From Pelagibacteraceae bacterium AG-422-D23 (GTDB taxonomy: Bacteria; Pseudomonadota; Alphaproteobacteria; Pelagibacterales; Pelagibacteraceae), in contig QCMQ01000007.1 in NCBI GenBank assembly GCA_003213615.1, forward strand, positions 1 through 50,458: 50,458 nt of DNA, read 5' to 3'. Below are positions 25,739-35,985 of this stretch, piece by piece. The translations under genes were made by a program, and so were the position numbers. The notes beneath the pieces are model-generated. The model ran no database searches. It was not told where the DNA came from and worked only from the letters and a program-made list of their open reading frames with translations. Positions within the stretch are counted from its first letter, which is position 1. The number at the start of each line of letters is the position of its first letter.

Positions 25739-26716
25739 TTATTCAGTGTTTCTAAGCATTTTTAGAATATTATTTAGATCTTGTGGCAAAAGTGAGGAAA
25801 AAATCATCTCTTTCTTAGTACGTGGATGTATAATGCCTAAAGTTTTTGCATGCAGGAATTGTCTATTTAATTTAGTAATTGAATTTTGGATATCTAAATT
25901 AATATTTTTTAATTTTTTATATTTTTTTTTATATTTATCATCTCCAACTAGACTATTACCTTTATAATTCATATGAACTCTAATTTGATGTGTTCTTCCT
26001 GTTTCTAATTTACATTCAACTAAACTTAAAGTTGGTGTTTTCTGATTTTCAAAAATTTCAAGTGTTTTATAATTTGTTATAGCTTTCTTACCTTTAGAAC
26101 TGTTAACTTCCATAAGTTGTCTATTTTTTGAACTACGAGTTATAAATGTTTCAATCCTTCCTGAAGATGGTCTTAATTTTCCCCATATTAAAAGTTGGTA
26201 CTCTCTTATGATTGTATGATCACTAAATTGTTTTGATAAATTTTCATGAGTTTCATTGTTTTTTGCAATTACAACTAAACCAGATGTGTTTTTATCAATT
26301 CTATGAACAATACCAGGTCTTAACTCATCACCTATATTTGATAAAGAATATTTATCATAATGCATCAATGCATTAACAATTGTTTTATCATAATTTCCAG
26401 CTCCTGGATGCATGATTATTCCTGCAGGTTTATTAATTACTAATAGATCATTATCCTCGTATATTATTTCTAATTTAAATTCGTAAGGTTTAAGGGATGC
26501 TATTTCAGGCTCTGGAATCTTAAGATTTATAGCATCACCAATTGAGACTTTTTTTGACGGACTTTTAATTATTTCATTATTTAGTGTTAACTTTTCTTTC
26601 AAAATTAAATTTTTAATTCTAGTTCTGCTAATTAATTCCTCTCTTTTGTTAATTAAAACATCAACCCTTAAATTCTTCTCATCCTCTTTGACTATAAAAT
26701 TAATGTTTTTTTCCAT
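25739..26716 (-). CDS. rluD: RluA-family 23S rRNA pseudouridine synthase (RluD-like)
   Basis: This 325-aa protein has an N-terminal S4 RNA-binding domain (about residues 15-65) and a catalytic domain with VINKPAGIIMHPG (93-105) and HRIDKNTSG with the catalytic Asp141. That combination matches RluD, which modifies helix 69 of 23S rRNA, although RluC cannot be fully excluded. It is the gene before rpoH on the same strand. Its start faces the tRNA-Arg gene 23 bases away. Confidence 0.9.
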   Translation of the reverse strand: MEKNINFIVKEDEKNLRVDVLINKREELISRTRIKNLILKEKLTLNNEIIKSPSKKVSIGDAINLKIPEPEIASLKPYEFKLEIIYEDNDLLVINKPAGIIMHPGAGNYDKTIVNALMHYDKYSLSNIGDELRPGIVHRIDKNTSGLVVIAKNNETHENLSKQFSDHTIIREYQLLIWGKLRPSSGRIETFITRSSKNRQLMEVNSSKGKKAITNYKTLEIFENQKTPTLSLVECKLETGRTHQIRVHMNYKGNSLVGDDKYKKKYKKLKNINLDIQNSITKLNRQFLHAKTLGIIHPRTKKEMIFSSLLPQDLNNILKMLRNTE

Positions 26717-26739
26717 AAAATATAATATTAATACTATAT

Positions 26740-26816
26740 GCGCTTGTAGCTCAACTGGATAGAGCGCCTGACTTCGGATCAGGAGGTTCTGGGTTCGACT
26801 CCTAGCAGGCGCACCA
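26740..26816 (+). tRNA. tRNA-Arg, anticodon TCG
   Basis: A 77-base cloverleaf with encoded CCA is seen. The acceptor GCGCTTG pairs with CAGGCGC, the anticodon stem CCTGA/TCAGG carries loop CTTCGGA with anticodon TCG, and the T-arm is GGGTTCGACTCC. It reads CGA and probably other CGN codons. It is alone on the plus strand between rluD and the ABC permease gene, which converges and ends two bases beyond it. Confidence 0.96.
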
Positions 26817-26818
26817 GT

Positions 26819-27610
26819 TTATTCACCTATATTTATTAAAGTTCCTTTATCTCTTGCTTTGTCGAAAGAGTAATAAAATACAAATATTGATAAAATTAAA
26901 TAAAAACCGTTCAGATAGATTGCATTAATGATATTTTCATAATTTACCATTCCATTGACCAAGATATTTCTAGTCTCTTCAAAAATATAAACCAATGGAA
27001 GTGCGAAAGCGATTGATTGGAAGATTCCTGGCAGTGTTTCAACTGGATAGTAAATACAGCCAAAAGGTGCTAATAAAAACATGGTTGACCATGCGATATT
27101 CTCAAAAGATGGTCCAAATCTTAACAATCCTGCTGAAACAAATAGACCAAGCGTAATTCCAAATAAATATAGACTTAAGAAAAGAAATGCTAGAGGAAGA
27201 CCAAGTTTTAGCAAAGATATACCAAACAACGGAGAAGTTAATAGTATAGCTGGGATCAAACCAATTAATGCTCTTATTAAAGCAGTAAAAACTAGAGAGA
27301 TAATTATCTCACTAATTTTCATTGGCGCAATAAACAGGTTAGTAAAATTTCTACTCCAAATTTCCTCCAAAAATAACATATTAAAGCCAATACTGGTTCT
27401 GAATAAAAAATCATATAAAATTGCACATGAAAGAATAACTCCTACTGCACCACTGTAATAAGAACTATGAGCTGCAAAAAAATTAGAAATAAATCCCCAA
27501 AGAGTAATTTGAATTGAAGGCCAATAAATTAAATCTAATATTCTTGGGAATGATCTAGTTATTAAATAAAAGTGTCTTAAAAAAAGACCGTAAATTCTAA
27601 TTAAATTCAT
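26819..27610 (-). CDS. ABC-2 type transporter permease
   Basis: This 263-aa integral membrane protein has about six hydrophobic segments and the ABC-2 permease pattern, including a final region AFALPLVYIFEETRNILVNG that resembles the NodJ/DrrB-type signature. It is probably the membrane half of an exporter with the ATPase encoded two bases upstream. The substrate is unknown; related systems export polysaccharides, drugs or lipids. Its stop lies next to the 3' end of tRNA-Arg on the other strand. Confidence 0.85.
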   Translation of the reverse strand: MNLIRIYGLFLRHFYLITRSFPRILDLIYWPSIQITLWGFISNFFAAHSSYYSGAVGVILSCAILYDFLFRTSIGFNMLFLEEIWSRNFTNLFIAPMKISEIIISLVFTALIRALIGLIPAILLTSPLFGISLLKLGLPLAFLFLSLYLFGITLGLFVSAGLLRFGPSFENIAWSTMFLLAPFGCIYYPVETLPGIFQSIAFALPLVYIFEETRNILVNGMVNYENIINAIYLNGFYLILSIFVFYYSFDKARDKGTLINIGE

Positions 27611-27612
27611 TT

Positions 27613-28335
27613 TTATTTTCTCGCAATTTCTAAAAATACTTCCTCTAAATTTCTTCTTCCATATTTTGTTATTAGCTCTTCAGGAGTTCCTCTATCAACT
27701 ATTAAACCATCTTTCATCATTAAAACAGAACCACATAATCTTTTTACTTCTTCCATATTATGAGAGGCAAGCAAAACTGATATTTTTTTTTCCTTTTTGT
27801 AATCTTCTAAAAACGATCTTACAAAATCACCAGTTTCAGGATCTAATGAAGCAGTTGGTTCATCCAACAAAAGTACCGTTGGATCATTTATTAGAGCTTT
27901 AGCAAGACTTACCCTATTTTTTTGTCCAGAGGAAAGTTCTCCAGTAATTTTGTTTAAAAGATCTTTTAATCTAAGTTTATTTGCAAGGTAATCAATTCGG
28001 TCATATAAATTTTGAATATTATATAATTTTCCATAAACAATTAAATTTTGTTTAACCTTAAGTTTTTTAGGCAATTCAATGTAGGGTGAAATAAAATTCA
28101 TTTTATGGAGAAGTGAAATTTTATTTTTTTCAATATTCTCTCCGTTGATTAAAACCTTGCCACTACTTGGTTTTAATAATCCTAAAATCATTCCAATAGT
28201 TGTAGTTTTTCCGCATCCATTGGGTCCCAATAGACCAACCATTTCATTTTCATTAATTTTAAAATTTATATTAGCTACCGCTTCTTTATCTTTATATTTT
28301 TTTGATAGATTGATTACTTCAATAGAATTAGTCAT
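27613..28335 (-). CDS. ABC transporter ATP-binding protein (ABC-2 exporter)
   Basis: This 240-aa nucleotide-binding domain has Walker A GPNGCGKT (35-42), a Q-loop region, the signature LSSGQKNRVSLAKAL, Walker B VLLLDEPTASLD and the H-loop LASHNM. It belongs to the CcmA/NodI-like branch that drives export with a separate ABC-2 permease, here the next gene. It overlaps the Sua5 gene by four bases (ATGA). Substrate is not predictable from sequence. Confidence 0.92.
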   Translation of the reverse strand: MTNSIEVINLSKKYKDKEAVANINFKINENEMVGLLGPNGCGKTTTIGMILGLLKPSSGKVLINGENIEKNKISLLHKMNFISPYIELPKKLKVKQNLIVYGKLYNIQNLYDRIDYLANKLRLKDLLNKITGELSSGQKNRVSLAKALINDPTVLLLDEPTASLDPETGDFVRSFLEDYKKEKKISVLLASHNMEEVKRLCGSVLMMKDGLIVDRGTPEELITKYGRRNLEEVFLEIARK

Positions 28336-29267
28336 TTGTATTTTGATGCTCTCTTTAATCTGTCGTTAATTGTTTTGCCAAGACCTTTGTTTGGTATCGT
28401 CTCAACCGCAATCTTTTTAAAACCATCGTTTTTAATTTTTCTTAAAGTTGAATATAAATTCTTTCCAGCCTCATCTAGGTTTTTTACTTTGGATAAATAA
28501 TAATAGTTTTTTAATTTTAATTTTCTTTTTTTTATTAATAAATAAGCCTCATCTTTTTTTGGTTTTTTAACATTAATTCTTAAAGGTATCCCAGGTGAGT
28601 AATGTAACGGAAATAAACCAGGGGATAATTTTTTTTTTTCATTTGTATTAATTAATAATTTTTTTTTTAAAATATTTTCAATTTTTTTAGTGTCTAGGCC
28701 TCCATATCTTAAAAGTGAGGGCTTTTCTAAAAGATTTAATATTGTGGACTCAACTCCAATTTTACATTTTCCTCCATTTAAAATATATTTTATTTTTGAA
28801 CCAAATTCTTCTTTTACATCGGATGGTTTAACTGAACTTAATCTTGAGGATATATTTGCGCTAGGCGCAGCTAATGGATAATTTAAATTTTTTAATAAAT
28901 TTCTGAACAATTTATGTTTAGGAAAACGTACGGCAATACTTTTTTTTTTATTAGTTACAAATTTTGATATTTTTGAGTTATTTTTTAAATTCAAAACATA
29001 AGTTATTGGACCTGGAGAAAATGTTTTGTAAAGTTTTACTAAATTATCATTTATATCACAGTCCTCTTTAAGTCTTCGAATATCGTAATAATGGACAATA
29101 AGCGGATTGTTTAATGGTCTTTTTTTAAGACTAAATATTTTCTTAACTGCACTATTCGAGTACGCGTTTGCAGCTAGTCCATAAACAGTTTCTGTTGGCA
29201 CCGCAATACAATGATTATTATCTAAATATTTTTTTGCTTTTTTGATATTTGATTGAATAGATTTCAT
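28332..29267 (-). CDS. L-threonylcarbamoyladenylate synthase (Sua5 type)
   Basis: This 311-aa protein has the YrdC/TsaC domain (about residues 8-185) with the nucleotide-binding AVPTETVYGLAANAYS, the KKRPLNNPLIVH block and AAPSANISSRLSSV, plus a C-terminal Sua5 domain (about 225-311). It makes threonylcarbamoyl-AMP, the first step of t6A37 modification of ANN-reading tRNAs. The extra Sua5 domain distinguishes it from the short E. coli TsaC. It is the first gene of a run with the ABC exporter and is divergent from xseB. Confidence 0.93.
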   Translation of the reverse strand: MKSIQSNIKKAKKYLDNNHCIAVPTETVYGLAANAYSNSAVKKIFSLKKRPLNNPLIVHYYDIRRLKEDCDINDNLVKLYKTFSPGPITYVLNLKNNSKISKFVTNKKKSIAVRFPKHKLFRNLLKNLNYPLAAPSANISSRLSSVKPSDVKEEFGSKIKYILNGGKCKIGVESTILNLLEKPSLLRYGGLDTKKIENILKKKLLINTNEKKKLSPGLFPLHYSPGIPLRINVKKPKKDEAYLLIKKRKLKLKNYYYLSKVKNLDEAGKNLYSTLRKIKNDGFKKIAVETIPNKGLGKTINDRLKRASKYK

Positions 29268-29287
29268 GTATTAATAATTATTATTAT

Positions 29288-29536
29288 ATGAAAGATAAAA
29301 TATTACCACTTGAATATGATCAGTACTCAGTTGAGCAGCTTACAGAAAAAGCAAATAAGATTATAGAGTCTCTAGAGAAGGAAAATGATTTAAACAATTC
29401 AGTTGACAGTTATCAAGAACTTCTAAAATTGAATAATATTATTGAAAAGAAATTTAATAAAAATCTTAAATCTATTGGGGAAGAGACAAATAAAAAGATT
29501 AAAGAGATAACTAAAAAGAATGAAAAAACAGCTTAA
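29288..29536 (+). CDS. xseB: exodeoxyribonuclease VII small subunit
   Basis: This 82-aa helical protein fits XseB: the block SVEQLTEKANKIIESLEK at residues 14-31 and the later DSYQELLKLNNIIEKKFNK follow the family pattern. With XseA it degrades single-stranded DNA to oligonucleotides. XseA is not in the window. It overlaps ispA by 17 bases, and xseB-ispA-dxs is a conserved proteobacterial order, which supports the call for such a short protein. Confidence 0.9.
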   Translation: MKDKILPLEYDQYSVEQLTEKANKIIESLEKENDLNNSVDSYQELLKLNNIIEKKFNKNLKSIGEETNKKIKEITKKNEKTA

Positions 29537-30392
29537 TAAAATAGCCAAGGATACAAATATATTTCTTAAAAAATATATCAATTCACAGAAATATTCTCAG
29601 CTAATGTCACCCATGAAGTATGGTTTATTCCCAGGTGGTAAAAAAATAAGATCTAAAATCTTACTAGACTTAGGGTCATTATTTTCAATTGACTATAAGA
29701 CATTGATAATAGTTGGGTCGGCTGTTGAATGTATTCATGCTTATTCACTTATTCATGACGATCTACCCTGCATGGATGATGATGATATAAGAAGAGGAAA
29801 ACCTTCAACACACATTAAATTTGGTGAGTCTACAGCAGTTCTAGCAGGAAATTCATTACTGACTTTAGCTTTTGAAATTTTATCAAGTCCTAAATTGAAA
29901 TTAAATGAAAAGATAAAAATCAACTTAATCAAAAAATTAACAGAATGCTCAGGTCATTTAGGAATAGCTGGTGGGCAATATTTGGATTTAAGTTATGAGA
30001 GAAAAAAAATATCAAGGAATAAAATATTAGAAATGGAAATAAAAAAAACTGGAATGTTATTTAGTTTTTGTTGTGCAGCTCCAGCAATAATTAAGAAAAA
30101 AACAATCCAAGAAATTAAATTTTTTGAAAATATTGGATCAAAAATTGGTCTTTTATTCCAAATAGCTGATGATTTAATAGATCTGAAAAGCAATTCTAAG
30201 GAAGCTGGGAAAAAAACAGGAAAAGATCAAAAAAAAGGCAAGGCAACACTTATAAATTTAATAGGCTATGATGACTCACTTAAGTATTGTGATAAGATAA
30301 TAATAGATATTGATAAGAATTTAAGAAAATATGGTTCAAGATCTGAAAAAATAAATGAAACATTAGATTATATATTGAATAGAAAAAAATGA
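29520..30392 (+). CDS. ispA: farnesyl diphosphate synthase (polyprenyl synthetase)
   Basis: This 290-aa prenyltransferase has the first aspartate-rich motif [10 protein letters not shown] and the second [13 protein letters not shown]. The aromatic Tyr before the first motif (HAYSLIHDD) limits chain length to C15, as in E. coli IspA. It condenses IPP with DMAPP and GPP to make FPP for ubiquinone and undecaprenyl carriers. It overlaps xseB by 17 bases and dxs by four. Confidence 0.95.
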   Translation: MKKQLNKIAKDTNIFLKKYINSQKYSQLMSPMKYGLFPGGKKIRSKILLDLGSLFSIDYKTLIIVGSAVECIHAYSLIHDDLPCMDDDDIRRGKPSTHIKFGESTAVLAGNSLLTLAFEILSSPKLKLNEKIKINLIKKLTECSGHLGIAGGQYLDLSYERKKISRNKILEMEIKKTGMLFSFCCAAPAIIKKKTIQEIKFFENIGSKIGLLFQIADDLIDLKSNSKEAGKKTGKDQKKGKATLINLIGYDDSLKYCDKIIIDIDKNLRKYGSRSEKINETLDYILNRKK

Positions 30393-32305
30393 AAAAAAAT
30401 TATCAATTTTTAAATGATATCAACTTTCCATCTGATTTAAGAAAAGTTTCTGAAAATAATTTACAAAAAATTGCAGATGAGGTGAGGGAGGAAATGATAA
30501 GTGCTGTTTCAGAAACAGGAGGTCACCTTGGTGCTGGTTTGGGAGTAGTTGAATTGACAGTCGCACTACATTATGTTTTTGACACTCCAAATGATAAATT
30601 AATATGGGATGTGGGCCATCAATCTTACCCACATAAAATTTTAACCGGCAGAAAAGATAAAATTAGAACTTTACGACAGGGTGATGGTTTATCAGGTTTT
30701 ACTAAAAGATCTGAAAGTGAATATGATCCATTTGGAGCGGCCCATAGTTCAACATCTATTTCATCTGCATTAGGAATTGCTGAAGCAAATAAATTAGAAA
30801 ATAAATCTTCTAATGTAATAGCCGTTATAGGTGATGGAGCAATTAGCGCAGGTATGGCTTACGAAGCCATGAATAATGCTGGTGCATCCAAGACAAAAAT
30901 GATTGTTATTTTAAATGATAACGATATGTCAATTGCAAAGCCTGTTGGTGCAATGAGAACTTACTTAGCAAAATTATTTACTGGTAAAATATATTTTAGT
31001 CTTAGAGAAACCTTAAAGTTAATTACATCTGCATTTTCAAAAAGATTTAGTGCTAAAGCAGGTAAAGCCGAGGATTTTTTCCGTTCAGCAGTTACAGGAG
31101 GTACATTGTTTAGTTCACTTGGTTTTTATTATGCAGGTCCTATAGATGGTCATGATTTATCAAGCCTAGTTCCAATACTAAAAAATGCAAAAGACTCAAG
31201 ACATGAGGGTCCTATAATGATCCATGTTAAAACTCAAAAAGGGAAGGGTTATTCTTATGCAGAAAAAGCAAATGACCATTATCATGGAGTGTCAAAATTT
31301 AATGTTGAGACTGGAGAGCAGTTAAAGAGTAAATCTAATCTTCCAGCTTATACAAAAGTTTTTGCTAACACGTTAGTTAAACATGCAAAAAAAGATAGCA
31401 AAATAGTTGGAATAACAGCGGCCATGCCAGGAGGGACTGGTATGGATATTTTTGGAAAGGAGTTTCCAAATAGAATGTTTGATGTAGGAATAGCAGAACA
31501 ACATGCTGTAACTTTTGCTGCTGGTTTAGCAACCGAGGGTTATAAACCATATGCTGCAATTTATTCTACCTTTTTACAGAGAGCGTATGATCAAGTGGTA
31601 CATGATGTTGCCATCCAAAGTTTACCTGTTAGATTTGCGATAGATAGAGCAGGATTAGTTGGTGCTGATGGATCAACACATGCTGGTTCATTTGATATAA
31701 CTTATTTATCAACTTTGCCTAACTTTGTAGTAATGGCGGCAAGTGATGAAGCTGAACTAGTTAAAATGATTAATACTTCAGTAGATATAAATGATAGACC
31801 TTCTGCAATAAGATATCCAAGAGGAACAGGAGTAGGTGTTGATCTTCCATCAATTGATGAAAAAATTGAAATTGGCAAAGGGAGAATTGTTCAACAAGGA
31901 ACGCAGGTATGTATTTTAAACCTCGGTACTCGACTTGAAGAGTGTAAGTTAGCTGTAGAGGAATTAAAAGCAAAAGGAGTTTCAACAACTTTAATTGATG
32001 CTAGATTTGCTAAGCCTTTAGACGAAGAACTTATACTAAAATCTGCTAAAGAACATGAGCTTATGATTACTGTTGAAGAAGGATCAATAGGTGGTTTTGG
32101 TTCTCATGTAAAAAATTTATTAGCTGAAAAAGGAGTATTTGATAAAGGTTTAAAATTTAGATCAATGACTTTACCAGATGAATTTATTGAACAAGATGAT
32201 CCAAAAAAAATGTATGATAAAGCGGGATTGAATAGTTCTCAAATTTCTAAGAAAATATTAAGTATTTTTTTCAAAAAAGAGACAATAAGAGTTGTAAAAA
32301 ATTAA
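30389..32305 (+). CDS. dxs: 1-deoxy-D-xylulose-5-phosphate synthase
   Basis: This 638-aa ThDP enzyme condenses pyruvate and glyceraldehyde-3-phosphate to DXP, the entry to the MEP isoprenoid pathway. The substrate-side [12 protein letters not shown], the ThDP motif [26 protein letters not shown], and the pyrimidine domain [17 protein letters not shown] with [15 protein letters not shown] are intact. It follows ispA with a four-base overlap and converges on aroC six bases later. Confidence 0.98.
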   Translation: MKKNYQFLNDINFPSDLRKVSENNLQKIADEVREEMISAVSETGGHLGAGLGVVELTVALHYVFDTPNDKLIWDVGHQSYPHKILTGRKDKIRTLRQGDGLSGFTKRSESEYDPFGAAHSSTSISSALGIAEANKLENKSSNVIAVIGDGAISAGMAYEAMNNAGASKTKMIVILNDNDMSIAKPVGAMRTYLAKLFTGKIYFSLRETLKLITSAFSKRFSAKAGKAEDFFRSAVTGGTLFSSLGFYYAGPIDGHDLSSLVPILKNAKDSRHEGPIMIHVKTQKGKGYSYAEKANDHYHGVSKFNVETGEQLKSKSNLPAYTKVFANTLVKHAKKDSKIVGITAAMPGGTGMDIFGKEFPNRMFDVGIAEQHAVTFAAGLATEGYKPYAAIYSTFLQRAYDQVVHDVAIQSLPVRFAIDRAGLVGADGSTHAGSFDITYLSTLPNFVVMAASDEAELVKMINTSVDINDRPSAIRYPRGTGVGVDLPSIDEKIEIGKGRIVQQGTQVCILNLGTRLEECKLAVEELKAKGVSTTLIDARFAKPLDEELILKSAKEHELMITVEEGSIGGFGSHVKNLLAEKGVFDKGLKFRSMTLPDEFIEQDDPKKMYDKAGLNSSQISKKILSIFFKKETIRVVKN

Positions 32306-32311
32306 TTTAGA

Positions 32312-33394
32312 CTAACTACACTGAGCTTTATTCATTAAGTAGTGGTCAAGTAAAACACAGTTCATCATAGCTTCACCAATTGGAACAGCTCTAATTCCAA
32401 CACAAGGATCGTGTCTCCCTTTCACAGATATAGAAGTATTTTTACCAAATTTATTTATAGTTTTTCTACTAGTTAAAATTGATGATGTTGGTTTGACAGC
32501 AAACGATGCAATAATTTCTTGGCCCGTAGAAATTCCACCAAGGATTCCACCAGCGTTATTTGAATTGAATTTTAATTTTTTTCCTTTTGAAGAAATTTCA
32601 TCTGAATTTTGTTCTCCACTCAATTGTGCAGAGTTCATTCCTGCTCCAATATTTACACCTTTAACTGCATTGATACTCATAAGACCTGAAGCAATGTCAG
32701 TATCCAATTTTGAGTAAATTGGAGCACCTAAACCAACTGGGATACCCTTAGCTCTTATTTCAATCACTGCCCCACATGAGGATCCTGATTTTCTTACACC
32801 AAGCAAATATTTTTCCCATAATTTAATCATCGATTTATCTGGACAAAAAAATGGATTTTTTGAAATTACTTTATCGTTCCATTGGTTTGTATCACAACCA
32901 AGAATTCCTAGCTGTGTTACGGCACCAATTACTTTAAATTTTTTACCTAATTTTTTCTGTAGTACAATTTTTGCTATTGCACCAGCTGCAACACGTGCTG
33001 CAGTCTCTCTAGCAGAAGATCTGCCACCACCTCTGTAATCTCTAATTCCATATTTTTTAAAATAAGTAAAATCTGCATGACCTGGTCTGAACTTATCTTT
33101 GATATTACTATAATCTTTGGATCTCATATCTTTGTTATAGATTATGAGAGAAATAGGTGTTCCTGTAGTTTTTCCTTCAAATATTCCTGACAATATTTGA
33201 ACTTTATCATCTTCTTTTCGCTGAGTTGTAAATTTCGATTGTCCTGGTTTTCTTTTGTCTAACTCTATCTGAATATCTTGATCTTTAAGATTTATGTTTG
33301 GAGGACAACCATCAACAATACAACCAATTGCAGGCCCATGAGACTCTCCCCAAGTTGTAAAACGAAATAGCTTTCCAAAAGTATTAAATGACAT
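32312..33394 (-). CDS. aroC: chorismate synthase
   Basis: This 360-aa FMN-dependent enzyme converts EPSP to chorismate. Family signatures seen are [20 protein letters not shown] (11-30), [20 protein letters not shown] with [11 protein letters not shown], and [18 protein letters not shown] near the C-terminus. The two conserved catalytic histidines sit in GESHG and GRHDP. It is divergent from pdxH with 33 bases between start codons and converges on dxs. Length is typical. Confidence 0.98.
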   Translation of the reverse strand: MSFNTFGKLFRFTTWGESHGPAIGCIVDGCPPNINLKDQDIQIELDKRKPGQSKFTTQRKEDDKVQILSGIFEGKTTGTPISLIIYNKDMRSKDYSNIKDKFRPGHADFTYFKKYGIRDYRGGGRSSARETAARVAAGAIAKIVLQKKLGKKFKVIGAVTQLGILGCDTNQWNDKVISKNPFFCPDKSMIKLWEKYLLGVRKSGSSCGAVIEIRAKGIPVGLGAPIYSKLDTDIASGLMSINAVKGVNIGAGMNSAQLSGEQNSDEISSKGKKLKFNSNNAGGILGGISTGQEIIASFAVKPTSSILTSRKTINKFGKNTSISVKGRHDPCVGIRAVPIGEAMMNCVLLDHYLMNKAQCS

Positions 33395-33427
33395 TATTTA
33401 TATTATATAGATTATTTTGTTTAAATT

Positions 33428-34054
33428 ATGAATCAAAAAAACTCTTTAGGTCTTAACAGTTGCTTTCTAGATGTAGACGATCCATTTGAATTATTTCATC
33501 AATGGATGGAGGAAGCAAAGAAAACAGAGCTAAATGACCCAAACGCTGTTTCTTTAGCCACATCAAATCAAAACAACATGCCTTCGGTTAGAATGGTTTT
33601 ACTTAAAGATTTCAGCAAAGATGGATTTGTATTTTATACAAATTTAAATAGTCAAAAGGGAAATGAATTAAAAGAAAATCCATATGCTGCGATGTGTTTC
33701 CATTGGAAAAGTCTCTTAAGACAAATAAGAATTAATGGAAAGGTTTCATTAGTTTCTGATCAGGTTGCAGATGAATATTATTCATCTAGAGCGTATGAAA
33801 GTCGAATAGGAGCATGGGCTTCTAAGCAAAGTGAAGAATTAAATTCGCGAGAACAATTGCTAAAGTCCATACAAGATTACAAAAAAAAATATAACAACAA
33901 ATCAGATGTACCAAGACCAAGTCACTGGTCTGGATGGATTTTATCTCCAGATAGTATTGAATTTTGGCTAGATGGTGAGAACAGAATTCACGAGAGATTA
34001 AAATACAATAAAGATAACTCCGGAAAGTGGATAAAGTCTTTATTAAGTCCTTAA
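33428..34054 (+). CDS. pdxH: pyridoxamine/pyridoxine 5'-phosphate oxidase
   Basis: This 208-aa FMN enzyme oxidises PNP or PMP to PLP. The family pattern RMVLLKDFSKDGFVFYTNLN, AAMCFHWKSLLRQIRINGKV, SRIGAWASKQS and the C-terminal PSHWSGWILSP with FWLDGENRIHERL are all present. Length is normal. It is divergent from aroC, and its 3' end overlaps that of ispB on the opposite strand by four bases. Confidence 0.97.
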   Translation: MNQKNSLGLNSCFLDVDDPFELFHQWMEEAKKTELNDPNAVSLATSNQNNMPSVRMVLLKDFSKDGFVFYTNLNSQKGNELKENPYAAMCFHWKSLLRQIRINGKVSLVSDQVADEYYSSRAYESRIGAWASKQSEELNSREQLLKSIQDYKKKYNNKSDVPRPSHWSGWILSPDSIEFWLDGENRIHERLKYNKDNSGKWIKSLLSP

Positions 34055-35064
34055 AAATTTCTTGATAAACTAAATGATGTTAATCTTTTAAGAATATTTT
34101 TTTCTTCAGATTCTTTAAATACACTTAGAGAATTTGAGGCTAAATTTATATAGTGCTGTGCTTTTTGATAGCATTCCTGAATTATTTTATACTTGTTTAT
34201 GAGAGCAATAATTTCATTAAACTCATCTTTTGTTCTTAACTGTTTTTTAAATATATTTGATAAAATTTTCTTTTCATTATTTCCTAATTTTTGAAAAAGT
34301 AAAATTATTGGTAAGGTAATTTTTCCTTCAAAAAAATCTTGACCAATTTTTTTACCAAATAGTTTAAGCTCAGCATTATAGTCTAGTGTGTCGTCTGCTA
34401 TTTGAAAAGTTAATCCCAAGTTTCTTCCATAAAATTCTAATGCATCTTTTTCTTTATTTTCTGCATCAGATAAAATTGCACCAACCTTAGTTGCTGCTGC
34501 AAATAACTCAGCTGTTTTAGCTGAGATTATTTTTAAATATGTTTCTTCCAGCATATCAACTTCACCTTTGTGTTGAAGTTGTAGAACTTCTCCTTGAGCA
34601 ATTTTAGATGAAGTGGATGATAATAATTTTAAAACTTCTAGGTTTCCGTCTTCTACCATCATTTCAAAACATCTACTTAATAGATAATCTCCTATTAAAA
34701 CTGAGGAATGATTATTCCAAACTTTATTTAAAGTTTCTTTCCCTCTTCTAACAGTGCCTTCATCAATTACATCATCATGCATCAACGTTGCGCTGTGAAT
34801 TAATTCAACACATGCAGCTAAATTTATATCTCTTGAGCCTTTAGAATAACCACATAATTTCGCACTACCCAACGTTAGTAAAGCTCTTAGTCTTTTTCCC
34901 CCAGTTTCTATGTGATAATCTGTCATTTTTTGAACCAGCTGTACGTCACTAGATAACTTTGATTTTATTTTTTCTTCCGTTAAAACCAGTTTTTCTTCAA
35001 CCGAGTCTTTTAGCTGAAAATATGAATCATTTATCTGATTTTTAAGCTGTACAACTGTTCCCAT
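34051..35064 (-). CDS. ispB: long-chain polyprenyl diphosphate synthase (IspB-like)
   Basis: This 337-aa trans-prenyltransferase has the first aspartate-rich motif HDDVIDEGTVRRG and the second FQIADDTLDYNAE. The residues before the first motif (HSATLMHDD) are small, allowing a long chain, so it probably makes octaprenyl- to decaprenyl-PP for the ubiquinone side chain. Its FPP substrate would come from ispA at 29520. It is divergent from the S49 peptidase gene across 114 bases that contain a hairpin. Confidence 0.93.
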   Translation of the reverse strand: MGTVVQLKNQINDSYFQLKDSVEEKLVLTEEKIKSKLSSDVQLVQKMTDYHIETGGKRLRALLTLGSAKLCGYSKGSRDINLAACVELIHSATLMHDDVIDEGTVRRGKETLNKVWNNHSSVLIGDYLLSRCFEMMVEDGNLEVLKLLSSTSSKIAQGEVLQLQHKGEVDMLEETYLKIISAKTAELFAAATKVGAILSDAENKEKDALEFYGRNLGLTFQIADDTLDYNAELKLFGKKIGQDFFEGKITLPIILLFQKLGNNEKKILSNIFKKQLRTKDEFNEIIALINKYKIIQECYQKAQHYINLASNSLSVFKESEEKNILKRLTSFSLSRNF

Positions 35065-35101
35065 AACATTTTTAAATTAGTATAATTTGTTTATATATAT
35101 T

Positions 35102-35139
35102 ACTTATCAATTGACGCACCAGTTTCTTCAATTATAAGT
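35102..35139. other. hairpin between ispB and the S49 peptidase gene
   Basis: ACTTAT-C-AATTGA (35102-35114) pairs with TCAATT-ATAAGT (35128-35139) with a single bulged C, around a 13-base loop. It lies in the divergent intergenic region of 114 bases. The loop region contains CGCACCAGTTT followed by N-TTCA, which matches the 3' end of tRNA-Arg and its flank (26810-26825) at 15 of 16 positions. It could be an operator, a remnant attachment site or chance. Confidence 0.35.
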
Positions 35140-35178
35140 AGTCTTTATATTCAATAAATAATTCTATAAGACTTACCT

Positions 35179-35985
35179 ATGTTCTCTTTTTTTAAAAAGA
35201 AAAAAATTGTTGCTCACTTAAAATTAAGTGGAGTTATTGGTAATGCTGGAAAATTTAAACAAGGTATTGATTTTGCAGGTCAAGAAGAACTAATTAAAAA
35301 GGCTTTTTCTCTGAAAAAAGCGGCATGTGTTGCTATATCAGTCAATTCTCCAGGAGGATCACCAGTTCAATCTCATTTAATCTACAGTTTTATTAGACAA
35401 CAAGCAAAAAAACACAAAAAAAAAGTTATTGTATTCGCTGAAGACGTGGCAGCTTCTGGAGGTTATTTGATATCTTGTGTCGGGGACGAAATTTATGCAA
35501 ATTCAAGTTCAATAATTGGATCTATAGGGGTGATATATTCTTCTTTTGGATTTACTGAGTTGATAAAAAAAATTGGGGTTGAAAGAAGAGTTCACACTGC
35601 TGGTAAAAACAAAAGCACACTTGATCCATTTTTAGAAGAAAAAGACGAGGATATTGAAAGATTAAAAAATATTCAATTGGATCTTCATAAAGACTTTATA
35701 GATGTTGTTGAAAAAAGCAGAGGATCAAAATTAAATAATTCTGATGTAGAACTTTTTTCAGGTGAGTTTTGGTCAGGAAGTAAAGCAAAAAATTTAGGAT
35801 TGATTGACGGAATAGGTAATGCACATGAAATATTAAAAGATAAATTTGGTGAGGACGTAATTATTAAAAAATTTGAAAAATCAAAAGGATGGTTAAGTCA
35901 AAAATTTTCTTCATCCAGTAATCAAGCAGATCAAATAGCAAGTATTTTGGATGAAAGATCAATTTGGCAAAGATATGGTTTCTAA
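35179..35985 (+). CDS. S49 family serine peptidase (SppA/SohB-like)
   Basis: This 268-aa peptidase has the Ser/Lys dyad of family S49: Ser93 in [10 protein letters not shown] and Lys145 in [23 protein letters not shown] and [11 protein letters not shown] are also typical. Family members cleave signal-peptide remnants or membrane-associated fragments. It has no obvious membrane anchor or signal peptide, only a Lys-rich start, so it may be cytoplasmic or peripherally bound. It corresponds in size to the single-domain form. glyQ overlaps its 3' end. Confidence 0.92.
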   Translation: MFSFFKKKKIVAHLKLSGVIGNAGKFKQGIDFAGQEELIKKAFSLKKAACVAISVNSPGGSPVQSHLIYSFIRQQAKKHKKKVIVFAEDVAASGGYLISCVGDEIYANSSSIIGSIGVIYSSFGFTELIKKIGVERRVHTAGKNKSTLDPFLEEKDEDIERLKNIQLDLHKDFIDVVEKSRGSKLNNSDVELFSGEFWSGSKAKNLGLIDGIGNAHEILKDKFGEDVIIKKFEKSKGWLSQKFSSSSNQADQIASILDERSIWQRYGF

